Source of the DNA: Sphingobium sp.
GTDB taxonomy: Bacteria; Pseudomonadota; Alphaproteobacteria; Sphingomonadales; Sphingomonadaceae
Direction of reading: 5' to 3'
NCBI GenBank assembly: GCA_009360885.1
Contig: SPEL01000003.1
Coordinates: forward strand, 186,001-250,000
DNA length: 64,000 nt
Made by a program: the position numbers and the translations under genes. The notes under the pieces are model-generated. The model was not told the DNA's origin and ran no database searches. It saw only the letters and a list, made by a program, of their open reading frames with translations. Positions 10,640-20,631 of this stretch are shown here, piece by piece; the stretch's first letter is position 1, and the number at the start of each line of letters is the position of its first letter.

Positions 10640-12514
10640 ATGTCACTTTCGCCTCAGTTCCTGGATGAATTGCGTGCCCGCACCACCTTGTCGACCTTGC
10701 TCGGCAAGACCATAAAGGTGCAGAAGGCAGGCCGGGAATATAAGGCATGCTGCCCCTTCCATAACGAAAAAACGCCCAGCTTCACCATCAATGATGAAAA
10801 GGGTTTCTACCATTGTTTCGGCTGCGGCGCACATGGCGATGCCATTCGCTGGATGACCGAGCAGCGCGGTCTCCCCTTCATTGATGCAGTAAAGGAACTG
10901 GCCGACGCCGCCGGGATGGAAATGCCCGCCGCCGACCCTCGCGCCGCGCAAAAGGCAAAGCAGGCCAGAGGTCTGCACGAAGCCATGCAGGCCGCGCAGG
11001 ACTGGTTTGAGGCGCAGCTTGCCGGTACTGATGGAGCGGAAGCCCGCGCCTACCTCAACAAACGCGGCATCACAGATGCCACGCGCCGGTCCTTTGGCTT
11101 TGGCTTTGCGCCGGATTCGCGGGGAAAGCTGAAAAGCGCCCTCAAGGATTTCCCCACCGAAATGCTGGTGGAGGCAGGCCTTCTCATTCAGCCCGATGAT
11201 AAAGGCCGGGAGGCTTATGATCGTTTCCGTGGGCGCCTGATGCTGCCCATCCGCGATGCGCGCGGGCGGGTCATTGCCTTTGGTGGTCGCATCATTGGTG
11301 AGGGCGAACCGAAATATCTAAACTCTCCCGACACGCCGCTATTTGATAAGGGACGTACCCTTTATAATCTCGATAAGGCCGCCTCCGCCGCCCGCCGTGC
11401 TGACCGGGTGATCGTCGTCGAAGGCTATATGGACGTGATTGCGCTGGCTCAGGCCGGGATAGAGGAAGCCGTCGCGCCGCTGGGCACCGCCCTTACCGAA
11501 CATCAGCTTGAACGCCTGTGGAAGATGGTCGATGTGCCGCTTCTCTGCTTTGACGGCGATAATGCGGGGCAAAAGGCTGCCAATCGCGCGGCCCTGCGCG
11601 CCCTGCCTCTCCTGAAACCGGGCCAGTCGCTCAATTTCGTGACATTACCCGGCGGCATGGACCCGGATGACCTCATCAAGGCGAAGGGCGCAAAAGGATT
11701 TGAGGGCGCTCTCCTCTCGCCTCGTCCGCTGGTTGAGCAAATCTGGCAGCATGAGAAAACATCCGGCGATGTCACTTCTCCGGAAGGACGTGCAGGCCTT
11801 CAGCAGCGCACGGCCGATCATGCAGCAGTCATCGCCGATGAACTGGTGCGCAAGGAATATCAGCGCGCCTTACGCGGCCTGTTCTGGGATGAATTTGGCT
11901 GGAAAAAGCAAGAAATTCAAGCTGCAAGGTCTTATATAAGCATCACTCGACAAGAAATTTCATCCGATAAGACCAGTATGATGAAAAGAATAGACATGAT
12001 GATTAAACGAGGAATTCTTTTAGGAATTTCTCGTTACCCTTCCGCTTTATACAGTCATCGTGAACAAATTACTCGAATATCAATGCCAACACCGGCACTG
12101 CGTCAATGGGTTGCATTAATGGTGCAAGCTTCAATAGAGCATGATCCTCTTGAAGAACCGCTAATCAGCGCCATATTGAGAAACGAACTGACTCCCCTGC
12201 CCGAACGGCGCAATTTAAAACATGACTTAGCATTTTCATTTTTCAGAAAAAGCCGTAACGAGCAAGCAAGGCTGGCAGCTGAAAAAGACTTAAAGGATGT
12301 CATTGAGATAATATTATTTGAACAGGAATACTCTCCCGTATTAAAGAAATTATCTGAGACAGTTCACGATCGCGAGCAAGAAACAGAAAATCTTGCCGAG
12401 ATTACTGAACACGAATGGCAAGAAAGACTTAAGTTAATAATTAACAAACGCAAAAACGATGAACGCCTGAGGGAACTGAAGGCAAATATCGAAGAACAAT
12501 TACTGGCCGCATAA
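10640..12514 (+). CDS. dnaG: DNA primase
   Basis: 624 residues. Synthesises RNA primers at the replication fork. The CHC2 zinc finger is intact (Cys38, His41, Cys59, Cys62), followed by the RNA-polymerase/TOPRIM core with VVEGYMDVIAL and CFDGDNAGQKA. The start at MSLSPQFLDELRAR fits sphingomonad primases, although no ribosome site precedes it. The last 200 codons (from about 11,906) are odd: G+C drops from about 63% (counted over 10,861-10,920) to 35-38% (counted over 11,941-12,060), and residues shift to Ile, Lys, Asn and Glu. That C-terminal region is the DnaB-helicase-interacting part. The frame is open throughout, so the protein is probably functional. rpoD follows after 35 nt. Confidence 0.97.
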   Translation: MSLSPQFLDELRARTTLSTLLGKTIKVQKAGREYKACCPFHNEKTPSFTINDEKGFYHCFGCGAHGDAIRWMTEQRGLPFIDAVKELADAAGMEMPAADPRAAQKAKQARGLHEAMQAAQDWFEAQLAGTDGAEARAYLNKRGITDATRRSFGFGFAPDSRGKLKSALKDFPTEMLVEAGLLIQPDDKGREAYDRFRGRLMLPIRDARGRVIAFGGRIIGEGEPKYLNSPDTPLFDKGRTLYNLDKAASAARRADRVIVVEGYMDVIALAQAGIEEAVAPLGTALTEHQLERLWKMVDVPLLCFDGDNAGQKAANRAALRALPLLKPGQSLNFVTLPGGMDPDDLIKAKGAKGFEGALLSPRPLVEQIWQHEKTSGDVTSPEGRAGLQQRTADHAAVIADELVRKEYQRALRGLFWDEFGWKKQEIQAARSYISITRQEISSDKTSMMKRIDMMIKRGILLGISRYPSALYSHREQITRISMPTPALRQWVALMVQASIEHDPLEEPLISAILRNELTPLPERRNLKHDLAFSFFRKSRNEQARLAAEKDLKDVIEIILFEQEYSPVLKKLSETVHDREQETENLAEITEHEWQERLKLIINKRKNDERLRELKANIEEQLLAA

Positions 12515-12549
12515 GCTGGCTGCAACTTTATCAGGACTAAGGCGAACGA

Positions 12550-14580
12550 ATGGCGAGCAAGGCGAATAAAGCTCAGGGTGAGGAACATGAAGGTGGTGAT
12601 GCACCCCTGATCGACCTGAATGAAGCGTCCGTCCGGAAGATGATCGCCAAGGCGACCAAGCGTGGCTACATCACTTATGATGAGTTGAACGCCGCCTTGC
12701 CGCAAGACCAGATGTCGTCCGAGCAGATTGAAGACATCATGTCTGCCCTCAATGACATGGGCGTCAACATCGTCGAAAACGAAGAAGCCGGCGAAGATGG
12801 TGATGAACAGCGCGAGGATGAAGTAGAAGCCATTGACGCTTCTTCTACCGAGGGCGGCGAGCATATCACCCTCGAAAAGAAGAAAGAAACGACGGACCGC
12901 ACCGATGACCCGGTACGTATGTACCTGCGTGAAATGGGCGCGGTGGAACTGCTTTCCCGCGAAGGCGAAATCGCCATTGCCAAGCGGATTGAAGCGGGCC
13001 GGGATACGATGATCCTTGGCCTGTGCGAAAGCCCGACGACCTTCCACGCCATCATCGAATGGTCCACCGCTCTTAACGAGGGCGAAATGCAACTGCGTGA
13101 GATTCTTGATCTCGACGCTATGCTTTCCAAAGATCCCGCGCCCGAAAGCCTCTCTGACGATGATGATGGCGATGACGGGGAAATATCGGAAAAGACCGCC
13201 GGGCCTTCCTATAAGGAAGAAGAAGATGTCGAGGAAGAATCCGCCGAGGATGATGAAGACTCGATGGTGGAACGCCGCGCCCGCCGCGTAGAGGAAGAAG
13301 ATGAGGATGATAACACCCTCTCCCTCGCGCAGATGGAAGAAACGCTGAAACCGATGGCGCTGGAAAAATTCGCCACCATCACGGCCATTTTCCATAAGTT
13401 TGCCGCCGCTCAGGCCGCCCGTTTGGAGGCTATGGGCAATGGCCTGACCATCAGCGAACAGGCCGAAGAAGAATATCAGCAACTGCGCGAAGACCTGACC
13501 GCAGAGGTGGAAAGCGTACAATTCCATCAGCAGAAAATCGAATATCTGGTCGATCAGCTATACAGCTATAACCGTCGCCTCACTACATTGGGCGGTCAGA
13601 TGCTGCGCCTTGCCGAACGCCATAAGGTGAGCCGCAAAGACTTCCTGACCCATTATGTAAACCATGAGTTGGACGAAGCATGGCTGGAACGCGTTACCAA
13701 GCTCGATAAAAAATGGGCGAAGTTTGCAGAAAATGAGGCCGCAGCGGTTGACCGTATTCGCGGTGAAGTCGCCGAAATTGCGCAGGCAACCGGCATGGCG
13801 CTCTCGGAATTCCGTCGGATCGTCAATATGGTGCAAAAAGGCGAGCGTGAAGCGCGCCTTGCCAAGAAGGAAATGGTGGAGGCTAATTTGCGTCTCGTTA
13901 TTTCCATCGCCAAAAAATATACCAACCGCGGGCTTCAGTTCCTCGACCTTATTCAGGAAGGCAATATCGGCCTGATGAAGGCGGTGGATAAATTTGAATA
14001 TCGCCGTGGGTATAAGTTCAGCACCTATGCGACATGGTGGATCAGGCAGGCGATCACGCGTTCCATCGCCGATCAGGCGCGCACCATCCGTATTCCGGTG
14101 CATATGATCGAAACGATCAACAAGCTGGTGCGCACATCGCGTCAGTTCCTGCACGAGCAGGGCCGTGAACCTACGCCAGAGGAAATGGCAGAACGCCTGT
14201 CTATGCCGCTGGAAAAGGTACGCAAGGTGATGAAAATCGCCAAGGAACCGATTTCCCTTGAAACGCCGATTGGTGACGAAGAAGACAGCCATCTGGGTGA
14301 CTTCATCGAGGATAAGAACGCCATCATCCCGGTGGATGCGGCCATTCAGGCGAACCTCAAGGAAACCGTCACCCGTGTTCTTGCTTCCCTCACCCCGCGT
14401 GAGGAACGCGTGCTGCGTATGCGTTTCGGCATCGGCATGAACACCGATCATACTCTGGAAGAAGTCGGCCAGCAGTTCAGTGTGACCCGCGAACGTATTC
14501 GTCAGATTGAGGCCAAGGCCCTTCGTAAGCTGAAGCATCCAAGCCGTAGCCGGAAAATGCGCAGCTTCCTCGATCAGTAA
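12550..14580 (+). CDS. rpoD: RNA polymerase primary sigma factor RpoD
   Basis: 676 residues, the housekeeping sigma-70. Region 1.1 is at the N-terminus ([28 protein letters not shown]). Region 1.2 contains [12 protein letters not shown] long, very acidic non-conserved insert (about residues 190-270, runs of Asp and Glu) follows. Regions 2.1-2.4 span [35 protein letters not shown] to [13 protein letters not shown], regions 3 and 4 follow, and the region 4.2 helix-turn-helix is [27 protein letters not shown]. Co-transcribed with dnaG, the classic macromolecular-synthesis operon without rpsU. A strong terminator follows. Confidence 0.99.
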   Translation: MASKANKAQGEEHEGGDAPLIDLNEASVRKMIAKATKRGYITYDELNAALPQDQMSSEQIEDIMSALNDMGVNIVENEEAGEDGDEQREDEVEAIDASSTEGGEHITLEKKKETTDRTDDPVRMYLREMGAVELLSREGEIAIAKRIEAGRDTMILGLCESPTTFHAIIEWSTALNEGEMQLREILDLDAMLSKDPAPESLSDDDDGDDGEISEKTAGPSYKEEEDVEEESAEDDEDSMVERRARRVEEEDEDDNTLSLAQMEETLKPMALEKFATITAIFHKFAAAQAARLEAMGNGLTISEQAEEEYQQLREDLTAEVESVQFHQQKIEYLVDQLYSYNRRLTTLGGQMLRLAERHKVSRKDFLTHYVNHELDEAWLERVTKLDKKWAKFAENEAAAVDRIRGEVAEIAQATGMALSEFRRIVNMVQKGEREARLAKKEMVEANLRLVISIAKKYTNRGLQFLDLIQEGNIGLMKAVDKFEYRRGYKFSTYATWWIRQAITRSIADQARTIRIPVHMIETINKLVRTSRQFLHEQGREPTPEEMAERLSMPLEKVRKVMKIAKEPISLETPIGDEEDSHLGDFIEDKNAIIPVDAAIQANLKETVTRVLASLTPREERVLRMRFGIGMNTDHTLEEVGQQFSVTRERIRQIEAKALRKLKHPSRSRKMRSFLDQ

Positions 14581-14604
14581 TCTGATTATATCCATATCAT
14601 GTTC

Positions 14605-14640
14605 AAAGGGCTGCCCTCTAACGGGGTGGCCCTTTTTCTT
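14605..14640 (+). terminator. Intrinsic terminator of dnaG-rpoD
   Basis: AAAGGGC pairs with GCCCTTT, and inner CCC pairs with GGG across a short loop; a T-run (TTTTTCTT) follows. It lies 25 nt past the rpoD stop. Confidence 0.9.
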
Positions 14641-14720
14641 TTACCGCCTTCTTCTTATTCTCATGAGCCAGATAACTATATGTAACGAAATGCGATTTCA
14701 CGCAGGTCGGGAAAATAGTC

Positions 14721-15413
14721 ATGCCAAAACATATCGGAATTGTCGGCTGCTCTGCTGAAGGTGCCGCGCTCTGTTACAAAAGCATCTGCATAGATAGCGC
14801 GGAAATAATGGGTACCCATGCGCACCCCGAAATATCTATGCACACCCTTTCGCTCAGTGACTATGTCGCCTGCCTTGACCGCAGCGATATAAAAGGCGTG
14901 AGAGAATTAATGTTGCAATCCGCGCATAGACTGGCGGCTTGTGGGGCGGAATTTCTTATTTGCCCGGACAACACCATTCATCAGGCAATGGACTATGTTC
15001 GCCCCAGATCACCATTGCCATGGCTGCATATAGCCGAGATTGTCGCGCAGGAAGCCGCATCCAAAGGGTATAAATGTCCCGGCATAACCGGCACACAATG
15101 GCTGGTAGAAAGTGATGTCTACCCAACGGCCCTAAAGGCGCAGTCACTCCATTATCACTGCCCTCCTCTGGCTGATCGACAAGCCATGGGAGCGATCATC
15201 ATGAACGAACTGGTTTATGGCCAGTTCAGGGCTGAAAGCATCAATGCCTTCGTAGAAATTATTGACCGCCTGAAAGGTGCAGGGGCCGACGCCGTTATAT
15301 TAGGCTGCACTGAAATTCCGCTCATCATCAACAATGAAAACTCACCGCTACCTGTTCTGGATTCGACTCGGCTTCTTGCCAAGGCTGCGATGCGCCATTC
15401 CATTTTGGGATAA
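14721..15413 (+). CDS. Aspartate/glutamate racemase family protein
   Basis: 230 residues of the cofactor-independent Asp/Glu racemase fold. The two catalytic cysteines are visible: Cys81 in LICPDNT and Cys196 in ILGCTEIPL. The N-terminal IGIVGCSAEGAAL binds the substrate carboxylate. The 'CPDNT' form (Asn/Thr after the Cys) and 'GCTE' place it with aspartate/glutamate racemase-like proteins rather than MurI, which is normally longer and sits elsewhere. It could make D-Asp or D-Glu, or act on a related amino acid; the substrate cannot be read from the sequence. It stands alone between the rpoD terminator and a gene of unknown function. Confidence 0.87.
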   Translation: MPKHIGIVGCSAEGAALCYKSICIDSAEIMGTHAHPEISMHTLSLSDYVACLDRSDIKGVRELMLQSAHRLAACGAEFLICPDNTIHQAMDYVRPRSPLPWLHIAEIVAQEAASKGYKCPGITGTQWLVESDVYPTALKAQSLHYHCPPLADRQAMGAIIMNELVYGQFRAESINAFVEIIDRLKGAGADAVILGCTEIPLIINNENSPLPVLDSTRLLAKAAMRHSILG

Positions 15414-15486
15414 CAAGGCGCTTTTCCTATATCGCCCCACCCGTCCCATCAGGAAGCATATATTAACATCCATTAACTTATCTAGG

Positions 15487-15507
15487 TCAATAAATGCTCC
15501 TTATTGA
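15487..15507. promoter_or_regulatory. Inverted repeat upstream of an unknown gene
   Basis: TCAATAA and TTATTGA form perfect 7-bp arms around a 7-nt spacer, the shape of a dimeric repressor site or a small hairpin. Just upstream, TTAA at 15463 and TTAAC at 15473 are spaced by 6 nt, one short of the CtrA consensus (N7). Confidence 0.35.
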
Positions 15508-15628
15508 AACATACGAGACAGCTAAAAGCCGGAACAATCTGTCCGTTATAAATGAGGAATTCACCTAGATTAGCTATACCGGACAGCACGGACCGGGGGG
15601 CATGAGACATAAGGAAACGAGGCGCACC

Positions 15629-16387
15629 ATGCACTACCAGCATAATTTTGAAACGGCATCTCGAAATGCTTATGATGGCGACGCACATGGCGACAGCACC
15701 ATAACCGGAAAAATTGCCGCGCTGATTAATAGCGAGGGTTCTGCCGTCCATCATCATGTCCGATTATTAATCTCTCTCGCGGCTGACCGCACCGTTCAGC
15801 CTAATGCCCCGCTGGCCGATGCTGCCCATTATTTATGCCTGATGCATGGCCATTTTCCCGGCATAATGGACCATGCGGCCAATCATTGTGCGGACAATGT
15901 TGCGCGTCGCTGGCTGATTGAAGCATGTGAGGGCTTTGCACGGGAACGCGCCTATATAGCGCGTTTGTCGGTAGAGCTTGGCCCTGTTCCCAGCACACGC
16001 GGCCATGCAGGCAGTGATTCCATCGTATTGCAATTACGCCATGCGCTGGACATGCTTGCTCAGTCTGACCGTCATGGCTGTGCCATTGGTGCGGCCGTTA
16101 CACTTGCTCTGGACTGGCGCGGGGTCCGCCGCCTGATGGACCATGCCGCCATCCGTATCGGGCTGGACCCTATCAAATGCATCCTGCCAGATGACGAGGA
16201 CAGCCGAAAAGTATTGCGCGGTATCGCTGGCGATGAAGCAAGTGAAAGGGCCATAATATTTGGCGCGCGGCAGTTACTGCGCCAGCACCATAGCTTGTGG
16301 GATTTACTGGATGATCGCGCCCTCGCCCGCTCGGCGGAAACGGCAAGGCTATCCGGCAAAATTAGCGGCGGCTCCCACTCAGCCTGA
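15629..16387 (+). CDS. Conserved-looking protein of unknown function
   Basis: 252 residues from the ATG at 15629, chosen because GAGG stands 6 nt before it; an ATG at 15602 gives nine more residues. The protein is mostly helical and rich in His, Ala and Arg, with no signal peptide, membrane helix or motif that I can tie to an enzyme. Conserved-looking stretches are VHHHVRLLISLAADRT, ADAAHYLCLMHGHFPGIMDHAA, FARERAYIARLSVELGP and HALDMLAQSDRHGCAIGAAV. From memory it resembles an uncharacterised sphingomonad family, which I cannot name with certainty. It has its own promoter region with a palindrome and ends 64 nt before a convergent gene. Confidence 0.6.
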   Translation: MHYQHNFETASRNAYDGDAHGDSTITGKIAALINSEGSAVHHHVRLLISLAADRTVQPNAPLADAAHYLCLMHGHFPGIMDHAANHCADNVARRWLIEACEGFARERAYIARLSVELGPVPSTRGHAGSDSIVLQLRHALDMLAQSDRHGCAIGAAVTLALDWRGVRRLMDHAAIRIGLDPIKCILPDDEDSRKVLRGIAGDEASERAIIFGARQLLRQHHSLWDLLDDRALARSAETARLSGKISGGSHSA

Positions 16388-16451
16388 CCAACCCCCATGG
16401 TGAATCACGAAGATGGCCAGCCGATATCTCCCGGCGGGCCATCTTATGCAA

Positions 16452-17651
16452 TCAGTATAGTAGATGTGGCCTGCGCTCTGCTTCCCACGCCTGTTCATCC
16501 GGGATGGTCAGCGCATCAAGATCAGCCGGTGTGGTCGATGGATCATCCACCCACTCCCGCAATAAGGGCGATCCGTTAATCACATCAATGGGTAGCTTCC
16601 CAAATTCATATTCATAGGGGAAATCACGCCACAGATCATAATCCGGGTAAAGCCGCTTGATCGCCTTGAACGCCAGCGCCTGCAAACGCCATGGCCGGAA
16701 GGCGGCATGATCGTAGAAATCGCCTTCAGCGTGGATATGGACACCATGGCATTGCTGCCCCACATGCTTATGGAATGTCGGCTCAAACCAACAATCCCGC
16801 AGCGCGCAGCCCGCCAGCCATTCGGGTGCAAGTAAGCGCATTTCGGCTATCACCGCGCGGGCATCAATATCCGGCGCGCCGAATAGCTCCAGCGGCCGGG
16901 TGGTGCCGCGCCCTTCGGACAGCGTCGCCCCTTCCAGCATCACCGTGCCGGGATAGGCGCGGGCCATGTTGACATTGGGCGCATTCGGGCTGGGGTTGAC
17001 CCAGATGCGCTCCACCGGCCAGCCGAAACCAGGCGTGGTGTCCGGCTGCCAGCCTTCCATTGTCACAACATGATAATCCACGTTCAGATCGTAATGCGCG
17101 ATGAACCAGTGCCCTAATTCGCCCAGCGTCATACCATGGCGCATAGGCATCGGCCCCGCGCCCACGAAACTTTCCCACCCTTTACGCAGCGTCAACCCCT
17201 CAACCGGACGACCAACAGGGTTGGGCCGGTCAAGCACCCAAACCGATTTGCCATGCTTCGCGCTTTCTTCCAGCACATAAAGCAAGGTCGTCACAAAGGT
17301 GTAGATACGCGTTCCCAAATCCTGCAAATCAAACAGGATCACGTCGAAACTGTCCATCATCTGCGCAGTGGGGCGGCGAACCTCGCCATAGAGGCTGAAT
17401 ACCGGAATACCGAGAGCCGGATCGGTAAAATCCGGGCTTTCCATCATATTATCCTGCTTATCCCCGCGCAGGCCATGTTGCGGGCCAAAGGCGGAGGACA
17501 GTCTAATCTCCGGCAAGGCCGCCAGCGCATCAAGGCTGTGCGTCAGGTCCACTGTCACCGAGGCCGGGTGCGCCATCAGCGCAACACGCTTGCCGACAAG
17601 GGGTTTACGCAGGTCCGGTTCGGCGATCAGCCGGTCAATTCCATTTTTCAT
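16452..17651 (-). CDS. DUF1343 / NamZ-like exo-beta-N-acetylmuramidase
   Basis: 399 residues. The family (GH171) removes terminal MurNAc from peptidoglycan fragments and acts in cell-wall recycling. Hallmarks are GKRVALMAHPASV, LSSAFGPQHGLRGDKQDNMMES, IPVFSLYG, FDLQDLGTRIYTFVTTL, VLDRPNPVGRPVEG, NVNMARAYPGTVMLEGATLSEGRGTTRPLELFGAPDI and the C-terminal FPYEYEFGKLPIDVINGS. No clear signal peptide is seen, unlike many secreted members, so a cytoplasmic role is possible. The start is the ATG at 17651, which overlaps the upstream stop as ATGA; a longer frame to 17687 would run well into the neighbour. Confidence 0.88.
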   Translation of the reverse strand: MKNGIDRLIAEPDLRKPLVGKRVALMAHPASVTVDLTHSLDALAALPEIRLSSAFGPQHGLRGDKQDNMMESPDFTDPALGIPVFSLYGEVRRPTAQMMDSFDVILFDLQDLGTRIYTFVTTLLYVLEESAKHGKSVWVLDRPNPVGRPVEGLTLRKGWESFVGAGPMPMRHGMTLGELGHWFIAHYDLNVDYHVVTMEGWQPDTTPGFGWPVERIWVNPSPNAPNVNMARAYPGTVMLEGATLSEGRGTTRPLELFGAPDIDARAVIAEMRLLAPEWLAGCALRDCWFEPTFHKHVGQQCHGVHIHAEGDFYDHAAFRPWRLQALAFKAIKRLYPDYDLWRDFPYEYEFGKLPIDVINGSPLLREWVDDPSTTPADLDALTIPDEQAWEAERRPHLLY

Positions 17652-18184
17652 GCTTGCTCTGGTGCCGTCACTTCCTGCGCAAAGCAAGTGGGATGATGAA
17701 AATCCGGCTTACCCGGTGCATGGGCCAGCGCCCAATAGCTTTTCGCGCCATTTTGCTCCTCTATAATGGCGGACAAGCCTATACGCCCGGTTGGCAGGGC
17801 GTCAGGCAGGTAGATGCTAAGATCATAAAAATCCGGCCCGATGACGGATATTATCTCTGGCGCCGGAGTATCCGCCTCCTTCATTCCAGCGCGATAACCG
17901 GTAAAATCATAAGCCGCCCATTCACCCGATGCGGCGAAATTATATTCGCGATAGCCTTGCTCCCCGGTCCGCTGCACGAACAGCTCAAAACAGGTCGTTT
18001 GCCATAATTCATGCCCGCGCCGGGGAAGGCCCAGTTCCGGCAGCATGATCCTCCCCACCGCACCGCGCAGCCGATAATGGAGGGTCTGCCCCGCGCCCTG
18101 CCCTTGCTCCGTCACGACAGTAATCGTCAACGGCGTCTTGTTCGGGCTATCAGCATGACATATCAGTTCCAAAACCCTGTTCAC
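17648..18184 (-). CDS. DOMON-like domain protein
   Basis: 178 residues predicted to be mainly beta-sandwich. The family carries a DOMON-like fold and is found in sphingomonads beside DUF1343 genes; its ligand is not known. Visible features are [35 protein letters not shown], then [24 protein letters not shown] and a C-terminal '[19 protein letters not shown]'. No signal peptide. Translationally coupled to the muramidase gene (ATGA overlap), so a shared role in wall-sugar handling is likely, but this is inference from context. Transcribed divergently from tyrS. Confidence 0.75.
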   Translation of the reverse strand: MNRVLELICHADSPNKTPLTITVVTEQGQGAGQTLHYRLRGAVGRIMLPELGLPRRGHELWQTTCFELFVQRTGEQGYREYNFAASGEWAAYDFTGYRAGMKEADTPAPEIISVIGPDFYDLSIYLPDALPTGRIGLSAIIEEQNGAKSYWALAHAPGKPDFHHPTCFAQEVTAPEQA

Positions 18185-18216
18185 CCGGTTTCCTCCATGC
18201 TAAAGGGCCGCGCATT

Positions 18217-19425
18217 ATGACCAACTATCAATCCGATCTGCTGCGCCTGCTTGAGAAGCGGGGTTATATCCACCAACTGACCGATGCGGAAGGGCTTGAT
18301 GCCATGGCCGCGAAACAGGTCATCCCCGGTTATATCGGCTTTGACCCGACCGCGCCGTCGCTGCATGTTGGGCATCTGGTTTCCATCATGATGCTGCGCC
18401 AGTTGCAGCGCGCAGGGCATAAACCCATCGTACTGATGGGCGGCGGCACCGGCAAAATCGGAGATCCCAGTTTCAAGGATGAAGCGCGCAAGCTGCTGAC
18501 GACCGACCTGATTGCCGAAAATGTCGCCAGCATTAAAAATGTCTTCTCTCGTTTCCTGAAATTTGGCGATGGCCCGACGGATGCCATCATGGTTGATAAT
18601 GCGGACTGGCTCGACCGCCTCGAGTATATTCCGTTCCTGCGCGATATTGGGCAGCATTTCTCGGTCAACCGAATGCTAAGCTTTGATTCGGTGAAGATGC
18701 GGCTGGATAGGGAGCAATCCCTCTCCTTCCTCGAATTCAACTATATGATCCTGCAGGCTTATGATTTTCTGGAACTGTCGCGGCGCGCGGAATGTCGCCT
18801 GCAAATGGGCGGATCTGACCAGTGGGGTAATATTGTGAACGGCATTGAGCTGGCGCGCCGGGTTGATGGCACGCAGGTTTTCGGCCTGACCACGCCGCTG
18901 CTGACCAATACTGATGGCACGAAAATGGGCAAGACCGTGGGCGGCGCGGTGTGGCTCAATGAAAATCAGCTATCCCATTATGATTATTGGCAATTCTGGC
19001 GCAACACGGCGGATGGAGACGTTTACAACCGACTGCGCCTGTTTACCGATCTGCCGATGGAAGAGGTTGATCGTCTGTCCTCCCTTCAGGGTGCGGAGAT
19101 TAACGAGGCGAAGCTCATTCTCGCCAATGAAGCAACCGCGCTGTGCCGTGGGCGTGAGGCCGCAGAGGCCGCCGCGCAAACCGCCGCCGCGACCTTCTCT
19201 GGCGGGGCAGGTGCTGACCTTCCCACCGTCGCTCTGGCCGATGCCGTAACAGTGCTGGCCGCAGTCGTTGCTCTGGGCTTTGCCAGTTCCAACAAGGAAG
19301 TGCGGCGTAAGCTGGAAGAAGGCGCGATCCGTGTGAATGGCGAAGTCACCAAAGACCCGCATCATGCGCTGAATGCTGGCGACAAGGTTAGCTTTGGCGC
19401 GAAAAAGCATGGGATGATCGGCTAA
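18217..19425 (+). CDS. tyrS: Tyrosyl-tRNA synthetase
   Basis: 402 residues. Charges tRNA-Tyr. Class I signature motifs are HVGH (residues 50-53, the HIGH motif) and KMGKT (236-240, the KMSKS loop). The tyrosine pocket includes [12 protein letters not shown] and [11 protein letters not shown]. The C-terminal S4-like RNA-binding domain ([25 protein letters not shown]) is complete. Length and order are those of bacterial TyrS of the shorter (type 1) class. A very strong terminator follows 28 nt after the stop. No T-box is present, as expected outside Firmicutes. Confidence 0.98.
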   Translation: MTNYQSDLLRLLEKRGYIHQLTDAEGLDAMAAKQVIPGYIGFDPTAPSLHVGHLVSIMMLRQLQRAGHKPIVLMGGGTGKIGDPSFKDEARKLLTTDLIAENVASIKNVFSRFLKFGDGPTDAIMVDNADWLDRLEYIPFLRDIGQHFSVNRMLSFDSVKMRLDREQSLSFLEFNYMILQAYDFLELSRRAECRLQMGGSDQWGNIVNGIELARRVDGTQVFGLTTPLLTNTDGTKMGKTVGGAVWLNENQLSHYDYWQFWRNTADGDVYNRLRLFTDLPMEEVDRLSSLQGAEINEAKLILANEATALCRGREAAEAAAQTAAATFSGGAGADLPTVALADAVTVLAAVVALGFASSNKEVRRKLEEGAIRVNGEVTKDPHHALNAGDKVSFGAKKHGMIG

Positions 19426-19452
19426 GCCCGCACCATCATATCGAGTTAAAAC

Positions 19453-19489
19453 AAAGGCCGGAGCATCACCAAATGCCCCGGCCTTTTTC
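19453..19489 (+). terminator. Intrinsic terminator of tyrS
   Basis: AAAGGCCGG pairs with CCGGCCTTT, with inner GCAT/ATGC pairing and a 6-nt loop, then TTTTTCT. Strong in the tyrS direction and possibly also active for the convergent DUF481 gene. Confidence 0.92.
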
Positions 19490-19542
19490 TCTATAACAGA
19501 AGGGCGAGGCACCGATCTGTGCCCGCCCCCTTGCCGCGAATA

Positions 19543-20442
19543 TCAGAACCCGTAAACCAGCGTAGCGCGGGTAATGGTGTCAGTCTTTTTAAGGCCAGCA
19601 GGCGGGCTGGTTTCACGGCGCCAGCTATAGGAAAGCCGCGCAGATAAAGCCCCACCCAGATTGGCGGTCAGCGCCGATACATTGCTATAGGTGCTATTGT
19701 CAGATGCCCATAGCATTTGGGTGCCGTTGGTGAAATCAATCGTAGGGGTAACATGCCATAGGAAATCCGCCCCCAACAATCCGTTCAAGGTTTCCGTTGC
19801 TGGTTCGACGGTCCATTTGGTACGCCGCCACGCCGGGCCAGCCTTAACGTCCAACGTCATGCTGTCATTATCAATCACGCGATAGCCCAGACCACCCGAT
19901 GCCGTCAGACGGTTGGAAAAGCCCTGAAACTTATCCCGCTCCACCATGCCGAGGCCATAAGCGTACAGGTTGTGGCTTAGCTGATAATTGGGCTCATAAC
20001 TGGCCATCCATTGATTGCGGGTGGTTTCGCCATCCGCACGTTGATAATCGGCCTGCACCCGAATTTTATGCCGCCAGTCTATGCCTTCTTTATTGAGGGA
20101 TAGGCCCGCGCTCACGCCCTTGGTGCTACTGTTCCCGGTGGTGATGAAACCGCCAGCCTCGCCCGTCCCTTTCCAATTGTCAAAGAAACCGGCCTGACGT
20201 TTATGCTCCTCTGCTGCGGCGGCCTGCTGTGCGTTATAACTCGCCACAACCGCCGCAATTTCCGCTTCATCCTGCGGATAGGTTGCCTTGGCGATTTCCG
20301 CGACGGCCTCCAGCTTGGCCTTATCGCCCTTGGCAATGGCGGTATCGAGCATCGCCTGCACCTCTGGCGGCAACGCGGCACTAGCGGGGAAGCATACCCC
20401 AATGGCAAGCGCACAGCAGGAAATTTTCAGAATATTTTTCAT
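19543..20442 (-). CDS. DUF481 (YdiY-like) outer-membrane beta-barrel protein
   Basis: 299 residues with a signal peptide (MKNILKISCCALAIGVCFPASA). After an Ala/Glu-rich helical linker (about residues 24-85) comes a DUF481 domain of alternating beta strands: WKGTGEAGGFITTGNSSTKGVSAGLSLNKEG, then IRVQADYQRADGETTRNQWMASYEPNYQLS and the C-terminal ATLVYGF, which ends in phenylalanine as outer-membrane barrels do. The family is thought to form salt-induced outer-membrane proteins of unknown function. The ATG at 20442 has GAGGG 6 nt upstream; the frame is open 24 nt further but without a ribosome site. Confidence 0.85.
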   Translation of the reverse strand: MKNILKISCCALAIGVCFPASAALPPEVQAMLDTAIAKGDKAKLEAVAEIAKATYPQDEAEIAAVVASYNAQQAAAAEEHKRQAGFFDNWKGTGEAGGFITTGNSSTKGVSAGLSLNKEGIDWRHKIRVQADYQRADGETTRNQWMASYEPNYQLSHNLYAYGLGMVERDKFQGFSNRLTASGGLGYRVIDNDSMTLDVKAGPAWRRTKWTVEPATETLNGLLGADFLWHVTPTIDFTNGTQMLWASDNSTYSNVSALTANLGGALSARLSYSWRRETSPPAGLKKTDTITRATLVYGF

Positions 20443-20631
20443 CTTGCCCTCAATTGATAAACGCAAAGGCCATATGCCCCTTTTCTGCCCTATCTACTGG
20501 CAGGCCCCTTCCCAAAAATCAGCATATTTTGCGACGCGCCCTTGTAAAATACTGAAACGCACGGCCCTTTTTTAATCATCATTGATGGTATATTTACCAC
20601 AACTTCATTCTTTCCCAGCTACATCTCAATC

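Noticed and set aside
12364-13527. Long open frame antisense to the dnaG 3' end and rpoD
   Set aside because: It is opposite two clear genes, its composition mirrors the acidic insert of RpoD, and it resembles no family. A second one at 13,558-14,595 is rejected for the same reason.
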